The notes: a model not told the origin generated them from the sequence alone. A stretch of DNA of 64,000 nt from Halobaculum sp. MBLA0147 (GCF_041361345.1 NZ_JBGKAD010000001.1:434001-498000), one strand, 5' to 3'; shown: positions 1 through 8,874, numbered from the stretch's first letter. Numbers and translations: made by a program.

Positions 1-1
1 C

Positions 2-526
2 TCCGAGGTGGCGACGTTCTCGGCCGGGTTCACCTACTTCTTCTTCATCCGGTCGAACCCCGGCGCGTGGCCACCTGGCGAGCTGCCGCCGCTGCTCTCC
101 TCGCTGGTGTTGATCAACACGGCGCTGCTGTTGGTCTCCTCGGGGACGCTCCACCTCGCGCACGGCGCGATCCGGAAGGGGAAGATGGGCCGGTTCAAGG
201 CCTGGCTCGCCGTCACGCTCCTGCTGGGCGTCGTCTTCATCGGCGGCCAGGTGTTGGAGTACTACGAGTTCATCGTCCACAAGGGATTCACCTTCACCGA
301 CGGCGTGTTCGCCTCGGCGTTCTACGGGCTGACGGGTCTGCACGGGCTCCACGTCTCGCTGGGTGCGGTCCTGATCGGGATCGTGTTCGTCCGTGCGCTG
401 CGGGGGCAGTACTCCGCGGACCGGCACGTCTCCGTCACCACCGCCTCGATGTACTGGCACTTCGTCGACGCCGTCTGGGTGCTGTTGGTCGTCGTCCTGT
501 ACGTCGGCAGCGTCGTCGGCGCCTGA
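2..526 (+). CDS. Cytochrome c oxidase (heme-copper oxidase) subunit III, 3' part
   Basis: This is the C-terminal part of a polytopic membrane protein. The reading frame is open to the left edge, so the gene begins outside the window and the GTG at 8 is probably internal. Subunit III hallmarks are visible: the helix carrying GLHGLHVSLGAVLIG and the last helix beginning YWHFVDAVWVLLVVVLY. About five membrane segments remain. Subunit III is part of the terminal oxidase complex in the cytoplasmic membrane and helps stabilise the catalytic subunit; it binds no redox metal. The other subunits would be expected just upstream of the window. The following gene runs on the opposite strand, so this is the end of its operon. 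Family assignment is firm; the exact oxidase type cannot be told. Confidence 0.85.
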   Translation, partial: SEVATFSAGFTYFFFIRSNPGAWPPGELPPLLSSLVLINTALLLVSSGTLHLAHGAIRKGKMGRFKAWLAVTLLLGVVFIGGQVLEYYEFIVHKGFTFTDGVFASAFYGLTGLHGLHVSLGAVLIGIVFVRALRGQYSADRHVSVTTASMYWHFVDAVWVLLVVVLYVGSVVGA

Positions 527-623
527 GGACACCCGACGACTCGCGCTTCGACCCGTCTTCCTGCGTTCGTTCGCCCCGAGTCACCAGTCCTCCAGCGAGT
601 GGTCGGTCCCTCGTCGGGACGGG

Positions 624-1112
624 TCACCCGTCCGCGAACCACGTCTCCGGCGACGGGAGGAGACCGCCGACGAACGCGGCGAGCAAGGCGACGTAGCCGA
701 GCAGGCCACCGGCGGCCGACGACAGCAGCCACGTCGCGAGGCGGGCGTCTTCTCCCGCCACCTCGACCGCGAGGGCGGGCACCCCGACGGCGACCGCGCC
801 GGTCCCGACGACTCGTACTCGCCGATCCGCCCACAGTCGTGTCGCGAGATCGGGGAAGCGAGCGAACCCGAGTTCCAGCAGGAGCGCACCACAGACGCCG
901 AGCACGACGGCCGGTGGGTACGAGACTGCGGCGAGCGCCCCCGTGAGTGACCCCCGGAGCCACCACGCCGTCCCGAGGAGACCGGTCGCGGCGACGGCCG
1001 CGAGTCCCGCGTCGCGCCGCCGAGAGAGGTCCGGCGTCGTCTCTCTCGACTCCGCGACCCCGGAAGACGCGGACTCGGACCCGGGATCGGGGCCGGACCC
1101 GGACCCACTCAC
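624..1112 (-). CDS. Small membrane protein of unknown function
   Basis: I do not recognise the family. The chosen GTG start lies in a GTGA overlap with the stop of the upstream DUF998-like gene, which makes the frame translationally coupled; the longer reading upstream is arginine-rich and not haloarchaeal in character. The 162-residue product has a hydrophilic Ser/Gly/Asp N-terminus of about 30 residues, then about four hydrophobic helices (for example LAAVAATGLLGTAWWLRG and LLSSAAGGLLGYVALLAAFV). It is the last gene of a reverse operon after hflX, the ferredoxin and the DUF998-like protein. Nothing in it suggests an enzyme active site. Confidence 0.6.
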   Translation of the reverse strand: MSGSGSGPDPGSESASSGVAESRETTPDLSRRRDAGLAAVAATGLLGTAWWLRGSLTGALAAVSYPPAVVLGVCGALLLELGFARFPDLATRLWADRRVRVVGTGAVAVGVPALAVEVAGEDARLATWLLSSAAGGLLGYVALLAAFVGGLLPSPETWFADG

Positions 1113-1732
1113 GACTCGACCGCGTCGGCGCGCGACCGGTCGGACCCACTCCGCAACGGTGTCACCGGCGACAGCGCCGTCACCCACGTCGCCAACACGA
1201 GTGCGCCGACGAACTCCGGCAGCGCCAGTCCCGGCGGGAAGAGAACCTCCTGCGCCCACGCGATCCACGCGACGGCGTGGCCGACGGCCGCGAGTCCGGC
1301 GAGTCGACCGGTCGTCCGGTCGCGCCGACAGATCCCGTCGACGGCGAGCGTGGCGGTCACACCGAGGAAGTGCGTCGCGGCGACCGGGAAGTGGAGCGGG
1401 TCACCCGAGGGGAACACACCCACCGCGCCGAGCGCGACGGCGGTGATCGCGAACAGTCCACCGCGGAGTCGCCCGCCGATCCCGTCACTCGTCGTCCAGA
1501 GCAGCCACGCGAAGGGAAGTGCCAGCAGCCCACCGGCGATCAGGGTCCCGTTGAACAGCAACTCCGTCGGCGGGGTGACACCCAGATCCGAGAAGGCGTT
1601 CGTCCGCCAGGAGAACCACGGCGCCACCAGCGTGGCGACGACGATCAGCGTCGGCGTCCCCACCGCCGAAGTGACCCCAGAGATCGCGGCGAGCCGACGC
1701 GGCGTCGCGCCGCGAGCGGTGTCACGCGACAT
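1109..1732 (-). CDS. DUF998-like membrane protein
   Basis: A 207-residue protein with about six hydrophobic helices. The pattern of an early SDLGV motif after the first helix, a GVFP turn and an HFLGV helix resembles the DUF998 family of membrane proteins, whose function is unknown. The ATG start at 1732 gives MSRDTARG and overlaps the end of the ferredoxin gene by 11 nt, and the stop overlaps the next start, so it is embedded in the hflX-ferredoxin operon. An earlier in-frame start would run through the arginine-rich shadow of the ferredoxin tail. The DUF998 match is by eye only. Confidence 0.6.
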   Translation of the reverse strand: MSRDTARGATPRRLAAISGVTSAVGTPTLIVVATLVAPWFSWRTNAFSDLGVTPPTELLFNGTLIAGGLLALPFAWLLWTTSDGIGGRLRGGLFAITAVALGAVGVFPSGDPLHFPVAATHFLGVTATLAVDGICRRDRTTGRLAGLAAVGHAVAWIAWAQEVLFPPGLALPEFVGALVLATWVTALSPVTPLRSGSDRSRADAVES

Positions 1733-2165
1733 CGTCGTCCGAAGCCGTCGTCTCGTCGTCTCCACCGACCGGTTCCGCGTCTCCCACACCCACCGAGTCT
1801 CGGTCGCTCGTCCCCACAGGCTCCCCGTCGCCCGCACCGACGGGGGCATCGTTGACGTGTTGGCCCCAGAACCCAGGGTACTTCGTCACCGCCACGTCCC
1901 CGAGCACTCGGGTCTGACACGCCAGTCGGAGCCCGTTCTCGGCGTCGTGAGGTGGCACCCGCAGTCGGAGGCGCTCCCGCCGCGACGGGTCCGAGACGGC
2001 TCCCGTCACGGCGACCGCACAGGTGCCACAGGAGCCGCGGCCGCGACAGTTCACCCCGTCCGCGGCCCCGTTGTGCGGTGACAGTCCGGCGGCGAGTAAC
2101 ACGTCGCGCAACACGTCACCGCGGTCGCAGGTGACCGACTCCCCACGGAACGTGACGGTCGGCAC
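1722..2165 (-). CDS. 2Fe-2S ferredoxin with acidic C-terminal tail
   Basis: Plant-type 2Fe-2S ferredoxin fold. The iron-sulfur ligands form the pattern C-x5-C-x2-C at residues 40, 46 and 49 (CRGRGSCGTC) plus C83 (LACQTRV). The domain fills residues 1-100 and is followed by about 45 residues of Gly/Asp/Val-rich acidic tail with repeating EPVG units. It would act as a soluble one-electron carrier. It begins the base after the hflX stop, so it is cotranscribed with hflX; the link is unusual because HflX is a ribosome-associated GTPase. The partner oxidoreductase is not in the window. Confidence 0.8.
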   Translation of the reverse strand: MPTVTFRGESVTCDRGDVLRDVLLAAGLSPHNGAADGVNCRGRGSCGTCAVAVTGAVSDPSRRERLRLRVPPHDAENGLRLACQTRVLGDVAVTKYPGFWGQHVNDAPVGAGDGEPVGTSDRDSVGVGDAEPVGGDDETTASDDDVA

Positions 2166-3458
2166 TCAGGCCACCTCCTGGCGGCGGAGCTTCTCGGCCC
2201 GCGAGCGCGCCTGTTCGACGATCGCCGGACGCGCCTCGAAGCCGACCTCGACGTGGTCGCCGTCGTACTCCTCGCGCGTGACGTGGCCGTTGTCGTGGAT
2301 CCACGACACCAGACTCATCGTCTCGTCGGCCAGCGGCAACAGCAGCCGCTCGCTCGTCCAGTCCGGGAGTTCGTCCTCGATCCGCGCGCGGAGTCGCCCG
2401 ACGTTGTCGCCCGCTAGCCCGGACACTGTGACGGGGTTCGGCGCCAACGAGGAGAGCGCGTCGCGCTTGCGTCGCAGCTCCTCGTCGTCGACGCGGTCGG
2501 TCTTGTTGAACACCGTGACGATGGGTGCCTCGTTGCGCTCGTACAGCGTGTCGTGGGAGGTGACGAGCTTCTCGCGCATCGCCTCCACGGACTCGGAGGC
2601 GTCGACGACCAACAACACCAGGTCCGCGTGGTAGACGGACGCCAACGTGGAGTGGAACGAGTCCACGAGCCAGTGTGGGAGATCCGAGATGAACCCGACG
2701 GTGTCCGTCAGGAGGATCTCGCGTTTCCCGGTGTCCGCCCGACGGGTCGTCGTGCCGAGCGTGGTGAACAGCCGGTCCTCCGACTCCGCGGTGTCGTCGA
2801 GATCCGGGTGCCGGTCGGCGTTCTCGTCGACGTCGAGGTCGGCCGCGAGCCGCCGCAGCAGGGTGGACTTCCCGGCGTTGGTGTAGCCGGCGAGCGCGAC
2901 CAGATCGAAGCCGGACTCGCGGCGCTGGTCGCGGCGCGTCTCCTCCTGCTCGGCGATCCGGTCGAGTTCGTCGCGGATTCGGGAGATCTGTGCCTTGATG
3001 TCCTCCTCGCGGGACTCGTCGTACTCCCCGAGCCCCATGAACCCGGGGCGTTCGTCGCGTTTCGCGAGGCTCGTCTTCGCCTCGGCCCGCGGGAGTTCGT
3101 ACCGCAGTTCCGCGAGTTCCACCTGGAGCTGTGCCTTCCGCGTCTGGGCGCGCTGGCCGAAGATCTCCAGAATGAGGGTGAACCGGTCGATCACCTCCAC
3201 ACCCTCGGGGAGCTTCTGGCCGACGTTGAACTTCTGGTAGGGGCCGATCTCGTTGTCGCAGATCAGGGCGTCGGCGTCTTCGCGACGGCAGAGCCGCGCG
3301 AGTTCCGCGACTTTCCCCTCGCCGAAGTGGAAGGCGGCGTCCTCGGTCCGCTTCTGGGTACGCGTGGCGGCCACGTCGTACCCCGCGGCGTCGGCGAGGC
3401 CGACGATCTCCGAGAGGTCCGCGTCGGAGTCGTACCGCTTGGCGACGACGGCCTTCAC
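2166..3458 (-). CDS. hflX: HflX-type GTPase
   Basis: A 430-residue HflX-family GTPase, which in bacteria binds the large ribosomal subunit and splits stalled ribosomes under stress. Domain order: an N-terminal HflX domain (about 1-155) with the family hallmark DNEIGPYQKFN, a helical linker with the GFMGLGEYDESREEDI stretch, then the G domain. G1 is GYTNAGKST (near residue 192), G3 is DTVGFISDLP followed by the HflX-typical FHSTL, and G4 is NKTD. The length is normal for the family. It is the first gene of a reverse operon with the ferredoxin and two membrane proteins. A TATA-like GTTATATCC at 3706-3714 suggests a leader of over 200 nt. Confidence 0.93.
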   Translation of the reverse strand: MKAVVAKRYDSDADLSEIVGLADAAGYDVAATRTQKRTEDAAFHFGEGKVAELARLCRREDADALICDNEIGPYQKFNVGQKLPEGVEVIDRFTLILEIFGQRAQTRKAQLQVELAELRYELPRAEAKTSLAKRDERPGFMGLGEYDESREEDIKAQISRIRDELDRIAEQEETRRDQRRESGFDLVALAGYTNAGKSTLLRRLAADLDVDENADRHPDLDDTAESEDRLFTTLGTTTRRADTGKREILLTDTVGFISDLPHWLVDSFHSTLASVYHADLVLLVVDASESVEAMREKLVTSHDTLYERNEAPIVTVFNKTDRVDDEELRRKRDALSSLAPNPVTVSGLAGDNVGRLRARIEDELPDWTSERLLLPLADETMSLVSWIHDNGHVTREEYDGDHVEVGFEARPAIVEQARSRAEKLRRQEVA

Positions 3459-4067
3459 CTCGACTCACCTCGGCGGTCCAGCGGGGCGATCCCGAGCGTC
3501 TCACCCCGACGATCGGCCGACTCCACGGGCGACTCCTCGGCGGACGAGCGCGGTCGCGGTCGTCTCTCCACGGGCGACTCCTCGGCGGACGAGCGCGGTC
3601 GCGGTCGTCCGGCCACGGTCGAGCCCCGAGCCGAGCGCGGTCCCGTCCGACCCGGGCACTGTCGGTTCTGTCCGGTCACTTGTCGGGAGAACGTAGCGGA
3701 CGGTCGGATATAACGGTGGTGCCGTCTCACACGGACCGGAGAGCGGGAGCGACGCCCCCGGTGCCGCGACACGGAGGCGAAGTCGAGTTGTCGTGCGTTT
3801 TCTTCGCACGTCTGGATAAAATAATCACTCCGGAGCCTCTCGACTCCGAACGTGCGACTTCCGGTGCCCAAGGTTCATAAGTCGTGGTCGAGAACTGCTG
3901 TCGAGAGGTACTTCGACGGACGTGCGACACTCACTCGACACTAGCGGAGCGACCCGGTCGCGGCGGGTCCACGACGACCGCGGCACGGAGTGGCGACCGA
4001 CGCTCACTGTGGACACGACCACGACCGGCGAGCGACCACCGACACGTTCTCCCGAGGGTGACCTGCC
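3459..4067. other. Divergent gene-free region between hflX and the histidine kinase gene
   Basis: About 600 bases with no convincing gene. It holds a 45-bp tandem repeat near hflX, TATA-like sites (GTTATATCC on the minus strand at 3706-3714, TTCATAAG near 3874 on the plus strand), an AT-rich patch near 3815-3828, and a small hairpin (CGTGCG at 3792-3797, T-rich 7-nt loop, CGCACG at 3805-3810). It most likely carries promoters for both flanking genes and untranslated leaders. Confidence 0.5.
3521..3609. repeat. 45-bp tandem repeat, two copies
   Basis: Two nearly identical copies at 3521-3564 and 3566-3609, period 45 bp, each beginning CTCCACGGGCGACTCCTCGG. The period is a multiple of three so frames stay open across it, but no flanking gene-like reading supports translation. 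It lies in the leader or promoter region of hflX. Confidence 0.9.
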
Positions 4068-6065
4068 GTGAGCGAGGAGTTCGAGACCGAGACAGACACA
4101 GAGACGGAGATCGGCGCGGAGGTAGAGACGGCCGTCGCAGCACGGGCCGCGGTCGAGCGGATGACGGACGGGTTCATCGCCGTCGACAGCGAGTGGCGGG
4201 TCACGTACGTCAACGACCGCGCGAGTCACTTCCTCGGTGCCGACAACACGCCCGGCGTCGGGGACGACTTCTGGGCGGCCTTCCCGGAACTGCGGAGTTC
4301 GGCGTTCGGTCGCGCCTACGTCGAGGCGATGGAGTCCGGCGATCCGGAGACCGCGGAGGCGTACTACGAGCCGTTGGACGGCTGGTTCGAGGCGCGAGCC
4401 TACCCCGACGAGGAGGGCCTGTCGATCTTCTTCCGAGACGTCAGCGACCGCCGGGAACTCGAAGAACGGCTGCGCCGGGAGAACGAACTCCGCGAGCGCG
4501 TGTTCGAGACCGCGCCGACCGGCATCCTCGTGATGGACGCCACGGGGACGTTCCAGCGGGGCAACGACCGCGCGCGCGACCTGCTGGGTGTGTGTGACGA
4601 GACGTTGACTGGGCTCACTTACGACGACCCCGGCTGGGAGACGTTCGGCGAGGACGGCGAGCCGGTCGAGCGGTACCCGGTCGACGAGGTGTTGGAGACG
4701 GACGAGGCGGTCCACCACGTCGAACACGGGCTGGAGCGCGAGGACGGCTCTCGCGTGTGGCTGTCCGTCAGCGTGGCGCCGCTCCACGACGCCGACGGGA
4801 ACGTGGAGCGACTCGTCGCCGTGATCGACGACCACACGGATCAACGGCGGCTCCAGTCGCGCCTCCGCGAGAGCCACGACTCGCTGCGCCGGCTCTACGA
4901 GGTGGCCGGCGACGCCGAGTTGGACTTCGAGGAGAAACTCCGGGAGATTCTCGCCGTCGGCCGCGAGCGGCTGGACTTGGAACTGGGCTTTCTCACGCAG
5001 ATCGGCGACGACACCCAGACGATCGTGGAGGCGGTCGGCGACCACCACGCGATTCGGTCGGGCAACTCCTGTCCGCTGTCGCAGGCGTACTGCAAGCGGA
5101 CGATCGACTCCGAGGGGCTGCTCGCGGTGTACGACGCCATCGAAGCCGGGTGGCCCGGGACGGAGCCGTACGAGGTGTTCGAGTTGGGCTCGTACGTCGG
5201 CGGGAAGGTCGTCGTCGACGGCGAGCTGTACGGCACGCTGTGTTTCGCCGACGGCGACCCGCGCGGGACGGCGTTCACCGACGCCGAGCAGACGTTCGTC
5301 GAGTTGTTGACCCAGTGGGTGAGTTTCGAGTTGGAGCGCCACGAGCGGATCGAGCGGATCGAACGGAAGAACGACCGGCTCGACGAGTTCGCCAGCGTGG
5401 TGAGCCACGACCTCCGGAACCCGTTGAACGTCGCCAGCGCCCGCGTCGACATGGCCGCCGACAGCGGTGACACGAGTCACCTGGGCGACGCGAGCGACGC
5501 ACTCGACCGGATGGCGGCCCTGATCGACGACATGCTGTCGTTGGCTCGCCACGGCGAGGAGGTCGTCGACGCCGAGCCGGTGGAGTTGGAAGACGCCGCG
5601 ACCGCGGCGTGGGGCGGGCTCGAACGCGCCAGTACCGGCGAGGCGACGCTGGAGGTGGCCGAGTCGGTGCCGACGGTGCGTGGCGACCGGGATCGCGTGA
5701 TCCAGTTGTTCGAGAAGCTGTTCGGCAACGCCGTCGACCACGGCGGTCCCGACGTGACCGTCACGGTCGGGCCGCTGGTCGACGAGAGCGCAGGCGACGG
5801 CGAGAGTAGCTCGGACGAGTCCGATCCCGACGCGTGGTGTGGGTTCTACGTCGCGGACGACGGCCCGGGCGTCCCAGCCGACCGGCGCGACGAGATCTTC
5901 GACCACGGCTTCTCGACGGAGGAGAGCGGCACCGGATTCGGCCTCGGGATCGTCGCGGAGATCGTCGAGGCACACGGGTGGGCGGTAGCGGTCACCGAGG
6001 GCCGCGACGGCGGTGCGCGCTTCGAAGTGGAGGCGCCGACGTTCACCGTCTTCGAGGACGCCTGA
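4068..6065 (+). CDS. PAS-PAS-GAF sensor histidine kinase
   Basis: A 665-residue kinase without membrane helices, so it senses a cytoplasmic signal. Domains: PAS at about 20-125, a second PAS at about 130-262, a GAF at about 275-440, a HisKA dimerisation helix with the phospho-accepting H447 in VVSHDLRNP, then the ATPase domain with N-box N554 (LFEKLFGNAVDHGG), G1 DDGPGVP and G2 GTGFGLGIV. It would autophosphorylate on His and pass the phosphate to a separate response regulator, none of which is adjacent. The GTG start is preceded by a Shine-Dalgarno-like GAGGGTGA, and upstream in-frame sequence is not acidic. The ATPase domain has a Ser/Asp-rich insertion before the G1 box. The ligand is unknown. 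Confidence 0.9.
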   Translation: MSEEFETETDTETEIGAEVETAVAARAAVERMTDGFIAVDSEWRVTYVNDRASHFLGADNTPGVGDDFWAAFPELRSSAFGRAYVEAMESGDPETAEAYYEPLDGWFEARAYPDEEGLSIFFRDVSDRRELEERLRRENELRERVFETAPTGILVMDATGTFQRGNDRARDLLGVCDETLTGLTYDDPGWETFGEDGEPVERYPVDEVLETDEAVHHVEHGLEREDGSRVWLSVSVAPLHDADGNVERLVAVIDDHTDQRRLQSRLRESHDSLRRLYEVAGDAELDFEEKLREILAVGRERLDLELGFLTQIGDDTQTIVEAVGDHHAIRSGNSCPLSQAYCKRTIDSEGLLAVYDAIEAGWPGTEPYEVFELGSYVGGKVVVDGELYGTLCFADGDPRGTAFTDAEQTFVELLTQWVSFELERHERIERIERKNDRLDEFASVVSHDLRNPLNVASARVDMAADSGDTSHLGDASDALDRMAALIDDMLSLARHGEEVVDAEPVELEDAATAAWGGLERASTGEATLEVAESVPTVRGDRDRVIQLFEKLFGNAVDHGGPDVTVTVGPLVDESAGDGESSSDESDPDAWCGFYVADDGPGVPADRRDEIFDHGFSTEESGTGFGLGIVAEIVEAHGWAVAVTEGRDGGARFEVEAPTFTVFEDA

Positions 6066-6117
6066 GACGGGGGTCGCTCGGGGGGCACCCGAGACACCGC
6101 GATTCTGGAGCGCCCGA

Positions 6118-6717
6118 CTACTCGGACAGCGTCGCGAAGACGAACTCCGTACTGCTGCCGAGCGGGTCCGTCGCGGTGGTGGTCTCGATCTCGTCGAACC
6201 CGGCCTCGCGCAGCAGTTCCAGCGTCCGCTCGCGCCCCGGCGTCGAGAAGAACATCCGTCCACCCATCCAGCCACGCCGGACGGTCTCGTAGCGACCGCC
6301 GGGCAACGTCGCCAGGAGGACACCGCCCGGCCGGAGCACGCGGGCGAACTCCGCGTACACCGTCGCGTGGTCCTCGCGCGCGACGTGGAAGACGGAGTGG
6401 TACGCCGTCACCGCGTCGACCGTGTCCGCACGCAGTGGGAGTGCGAGCATGTCACCCTGGACGAGTCGCGCCGCTGGGACGGTCTCCGCGGCGAGGTCCA
6501 GTCCCGCTCGCGAGAAGTCGAGCCCGACGCTCCCGGGCGGGAGGTTCGCGAGCGTCCGCGCGCCGTCCCCACAGCCGGCGTCCAACACGACCGGGTCGGC
6601 GGGGAGTCGCGCAAGTAAGTCGTCGATCAGTGCGGCGTCGGAGCCGTCCGGGTCCCGAGCACGTGCGTACTCGGCGGACACCTCGTCCCACGCCGCGCGT
6701 ACGTCCGAGTGGTCCAC
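6118..6717 (-). CDS. Class I SAM-dependent methyltransferase
   Basis: A 199-residue protein with a Rossmann-type methyltransferase fold of the methyltransferase-11 group. Motif I is VLDAGCGDGARTL, the acidic end of the second strand is GLDFSRAGLDLA, and VQGDMLALPLRADTVDAV corresponds to motifs II/III; a later FARVLRPGGVLLATLPGG is typical of the family. The GTG start at 6717 (VDHSDVRAAWDEVS) gives the usual N-terminus; the longer frame runs into the 37-bp tandem repeat upstream. The substrate cannot be inferred. It converges with the histidine kinase gene. Confidence 0.8.
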   Translation of the reverse strand: MDHSDVRAAWDEVSAEYARARDPDGSDAALIDDLLARLPADPVVLDAGCGDGARTLANLPPGSVGLDFSRAGLDLAAETVPAARLVQGDMLALPLRADTVDAVTAYHSVFHVAREDHATVYAEFARVLRPGGVLLATLPGGRYETVRRGWMGGRMFFSTPGRERTLELLREAGFDEIETTTATDPLGSSTEFVFATLSE

Positions 6718-6783
6718 ACACGGAGGAGGGAGCCGAGCAGATTGAGTCTTGCTCTCGATCCACACGGTCACACGCGGTGTCTC

Positions 6784-6875
6784 GATCCCGACGCGGTGTC
6801 CCGACTTCCACGCTGTGCCCGATCCCAACGCGGTGTCCCGACTTCCACGCTGTGCCCGATCCCAACGCGGTGTCT
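6784..6875. repeat. 37-bp tandem repeat, two copies and a partial third
   Basis: Units start at 6784, 6821 and 6858 (GATCCCRACGCGGTGTC..., R = G or A), period 37 bp, the third cut after about 18 bp. An 11-base direct repeat CACGGTCACAC sits on both sides (near 6764 and 6881). The array occupies the divergent promoter space between the methyltransferase gene and the gene at 6950. The period is not a multiple of three, which argues against coding. Confidence 0.9.
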
Positions 6876-6949
6876 CGGTTCACGGTCACACACAGCGACG
6901 CCCGCCGCGGTCGGTGGGCTCTTGCCGCTCAGTCGCCAACGGCCGGCCG

Positions 6950-7618
6950 ATGGGGAAAGTCAGCGTCGGACTCAACGGCTGGCGGTTCGACGAGGAGGAG
7001 ATCTTCACCGAGGACGGGGAGTGGCGCGACGTGACTGCGATGCCCGAAGACACCCGGACGCGGCTGGTGCGCCTCCAGACCGTCATCGGGAAGCCGTGTG
7101 ACGCCTGTTACCTGATCCACGGCGAGGCGGAGAAGTCGTCGTGTAACGTCGCCGAGGTCGTCTACGGCGAGCCGATGGACGAGTTGGTGCTGTGTGGCGA
7201 CCACGAGGCGGACTTCCTGTTCTGGTTCCGCGAGCGCGGCGGGGAGTCGCTCGCGGGCGAGGAGACGTTCCGCGACGCCTTCCACGAGTGGTTCGACGAC
7301 GGCGGCCGCGCGCCCGAGGGGTACGGCGGCATCGAACACGTCGAGTCGAACCCCGACGACCTGCCGGACCTGCCGGACCCTCAGGAGGTGTACGACCGCG
7401 AGGCGGAACTGCTCGCGGACGAACGCCCCGACTTCGAGCAGGAGGGTGTCAGAGTGATCGAGGACGACGAGGCGGACGGAGAGGAGGCGGCTGCGAGTGG
7501 CGCAGCGAGTGTGGAGTCCGACGCCGCCGGTGACGGCGGGTCCGACGAGACCGGAGACGACGACGGTCTCTCGACGGACGACCTCGACCTGAACCGGGAG
7601 TACCCCGGCTCGAACTGA
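6950..7618 (+). CDS. Conserved-looking acidic protein of unknown function with paired cysteines
   Basis: I do not recognise the family. The ATG at 6950 gives a 222-residue protein starting MGKVSVGLNGWRF; the frame upstream runs through the tandem repeat and is not coding. Residues 1-130 look globular and contain cysteines arranged like a structural metal site (CDAC, SSC, LCGDH). Residues 130-222 are a very acidic, Ala/Ser/Gly-rich, probably disordered tail ending EYPGSN. There are no membrane helices. The dph2 gene converges on it. A zinc-binding cytoplasmic protein is the most that can be inferred. Confidence 0.7.
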   Translation: MGKVSVGLNGWRFDEEEIFTEDGEWRDVTAMPEDTRTRLVRLQTVIGKPCDACYLIHGEAEKSSCNVAEVVYGEPMDELVLCGDHEADFLFWFRERGGESLAGEETFRDAFHEWFDDGGRAPEGYGGIEHVESNPDDLPDLPDPQEVYDREAELLADERPDFEQEGVRVIEDDEADGEEAAASGAASVESDAAGDGGSDETGDDDGLSTDDLDLNREYPGSN

Positions 7619-7657
7619 GGGAGCGTCGACCCACCCGGTGTGGACGAACGCCGCCGC

Positions 7658-8713
7658 TCACCAGGTGCCGTGGAAGGTGTCGAACTCGAGATTCTCCAGC
7701 GGCTCGTTGCCGACGGCGATCTCGTACTCGCCGGGCGTGAGCATCGGCTTGTGGAACTGCGGGCCGTCGTCGGTGGTGATCCGCGGACAGCCGGTGTTGA
7801 CGAACGCGTCCATGTCGAAGTTCCGCAGGCGGTCCGGCGTCACCTCGTCCATCGTGATCAGGTAGGCGTCGTCGTTGGCCTCGACGATCTCCTGGGCCTG
7901 CTCCCACCGGCCCTGGCCGATCTTGGTACAGAAGATGACCCCCCACTTCTGGGCGTCCATCGCCTTGTGGACGGCGGCGTAGCGCTGTTTCATGAACTGT
8001 TCCGTGTCCGCCACCTCGACGACGTTGTTGACCGGGTCCGCGATGACGACCGTCTTCTCGGGGTGTTCCATCGCCAGCCCGAGCGGGTGGAACTTCCCCC
8101 CGCCGACGTAGAGGATCTGGTCGGCGTCGACCTCCGCGGAGGCGTAGTTACACCCCAACACCTGCCCCTCGTGGGTGAGTCGTTCGTCGCCACGCCGGGT
8201 GTGGACCTCGTATCCACGCTCGGCGAGCCAGTCGTACATGTCGTCGAAGAGGTTCATGTGCTGGGCCGTCGTCACCAGCCCCACGTCCGGGTCGTCGTCG
8301 GGGTCTTCGAGCTCCGCCAGCGACTCCTCCATGATGCCGAACGGGTCGACGTTCGAGAACAGCGGGACGTAGAGAATCTTGTCCGACTCCTTCATCGGGG
8401 AGTGGCCGAAGTGGACGAACAGGTCCGTCCGCCGCATGAGGTACGTGTCGAGGTCACAGGCGCCGTAACAGGGCTGGCCCGACAGCAGGAACGTCACGTC
8501 GTCGGTCAACTCTCGCAGGTCGTCTGCGACCGCCGGCCCGCGTCGCTTCAGTCCCTCGGGGAACTGGAGCCCGACGGTGTCCGCGTCGCGCTCTTCGAGT
8601 TCCTCGACGATCCGTTCGAGTTCGTAGTCCCACTCCCGATCGTGTTTCAGCGACAGCCCCGTGTTCCGCAGGTCGCCGTCCGTCCGTCCCTCCGCAGCGG
8701 TCCGTTCGCTCAT
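7658..8713 (-). CDS. dph2: Diphthamide biosynthesis enzyme Dph2
   Basis: Archaeal Dph2 starts diphthamide synthesis on translation elongation factor 2: a 4Fe-4S cluster cleaves S-adenosylmethionine to a 3-amino-3-carboxypropyl radical that modifies a histidine of the factor. The 351-residue length and the sequence fit: GLQFPEGLKRRG near the start, and three spaced cysteine sites, C82 (with C86, GQPCYGACD), C188 (LGCNYAS) and C309 (NTGCPRI), which belong to the three-cysteine cluster set of the family. YVGGGKFHPLGLA is also typical. The start is supported by a TATA-like GCTTAAC 28 nt upstream, which implies a leaderless mRNA. Confidence 0.95.
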   Translation of the reverse strand: MSERTAAEGRTDGDLRNTGLSLKHDREWDYELERIVEELEERDADTVGLQFPEGLKRRGPAVADDLRELTDDVTFLLSGQPCYGACDLDTYLMRRTDLFVHFGHSPMKESDKILYVPLFSNVDPFGIMEESLAELEDPDDDPDVGLVTTAQHMNLFDDMYDWLAERGYEVHTRRGDERLTHEGQVLGCNYASAEVDADQILYVGGGKFHPLGLAMEHPEKTVVIADPVNNVVEVADTEQFMKQRYAAVHKAMDAQKWGVIFCTKIGQGRWEQAQEIVEANDDAYLITMDEVTPDRLRNFDMDAFVNTGCPRITTDDGPQFHKPMLTPGEYEIAVGNEPLENLEFDTFHGTW

Positions 8714-8737
8714 TGCGCGTCGTTGCTACCGCAGCCG

Positions 8738-8744
8738 GTTAAGC
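8738..8744 (-). promoter_or_regulatory. TATA-like element of dph2
   Basis: GCTTAAC on the minus strand, centred 28 nt upstream of the dph2 ATG, which is the usual spacing for leaderless haloarchaeal transcripts. Confidence 0.55.
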
Positions 8745-8844
8745 GACCCGTTCCACGGAACCGTTCGGGGGTTCGCGACCCCGACGACGATCCGGGTCGG
8801 TGGACATCGCACCGCCTCGCGTCGTCGTCGCACGCCTACCGAGC

Positions 8845-8852
8845 GCTTATGC
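8845..8852 (+). promoter_or_regulatory. TATA-like element of the PhzF-like gene
   Basis: GCTTATGC centred about 27 nt upstream of the GTG at 8875. It supports that start and a leaderless transcript, and it is divergent from the dph2 promoter about 100 bp away. Confidence 0.55.
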
Positions 8853-8874
8853 GACTGCCGGGAGAGACGCGACC

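Noticed and set aside
3825-6323. 832-residue minus-strand frame over the histidine kinase gene
   Set aside because: No domain, non-acidic, and fully antisense to an intact kinase.
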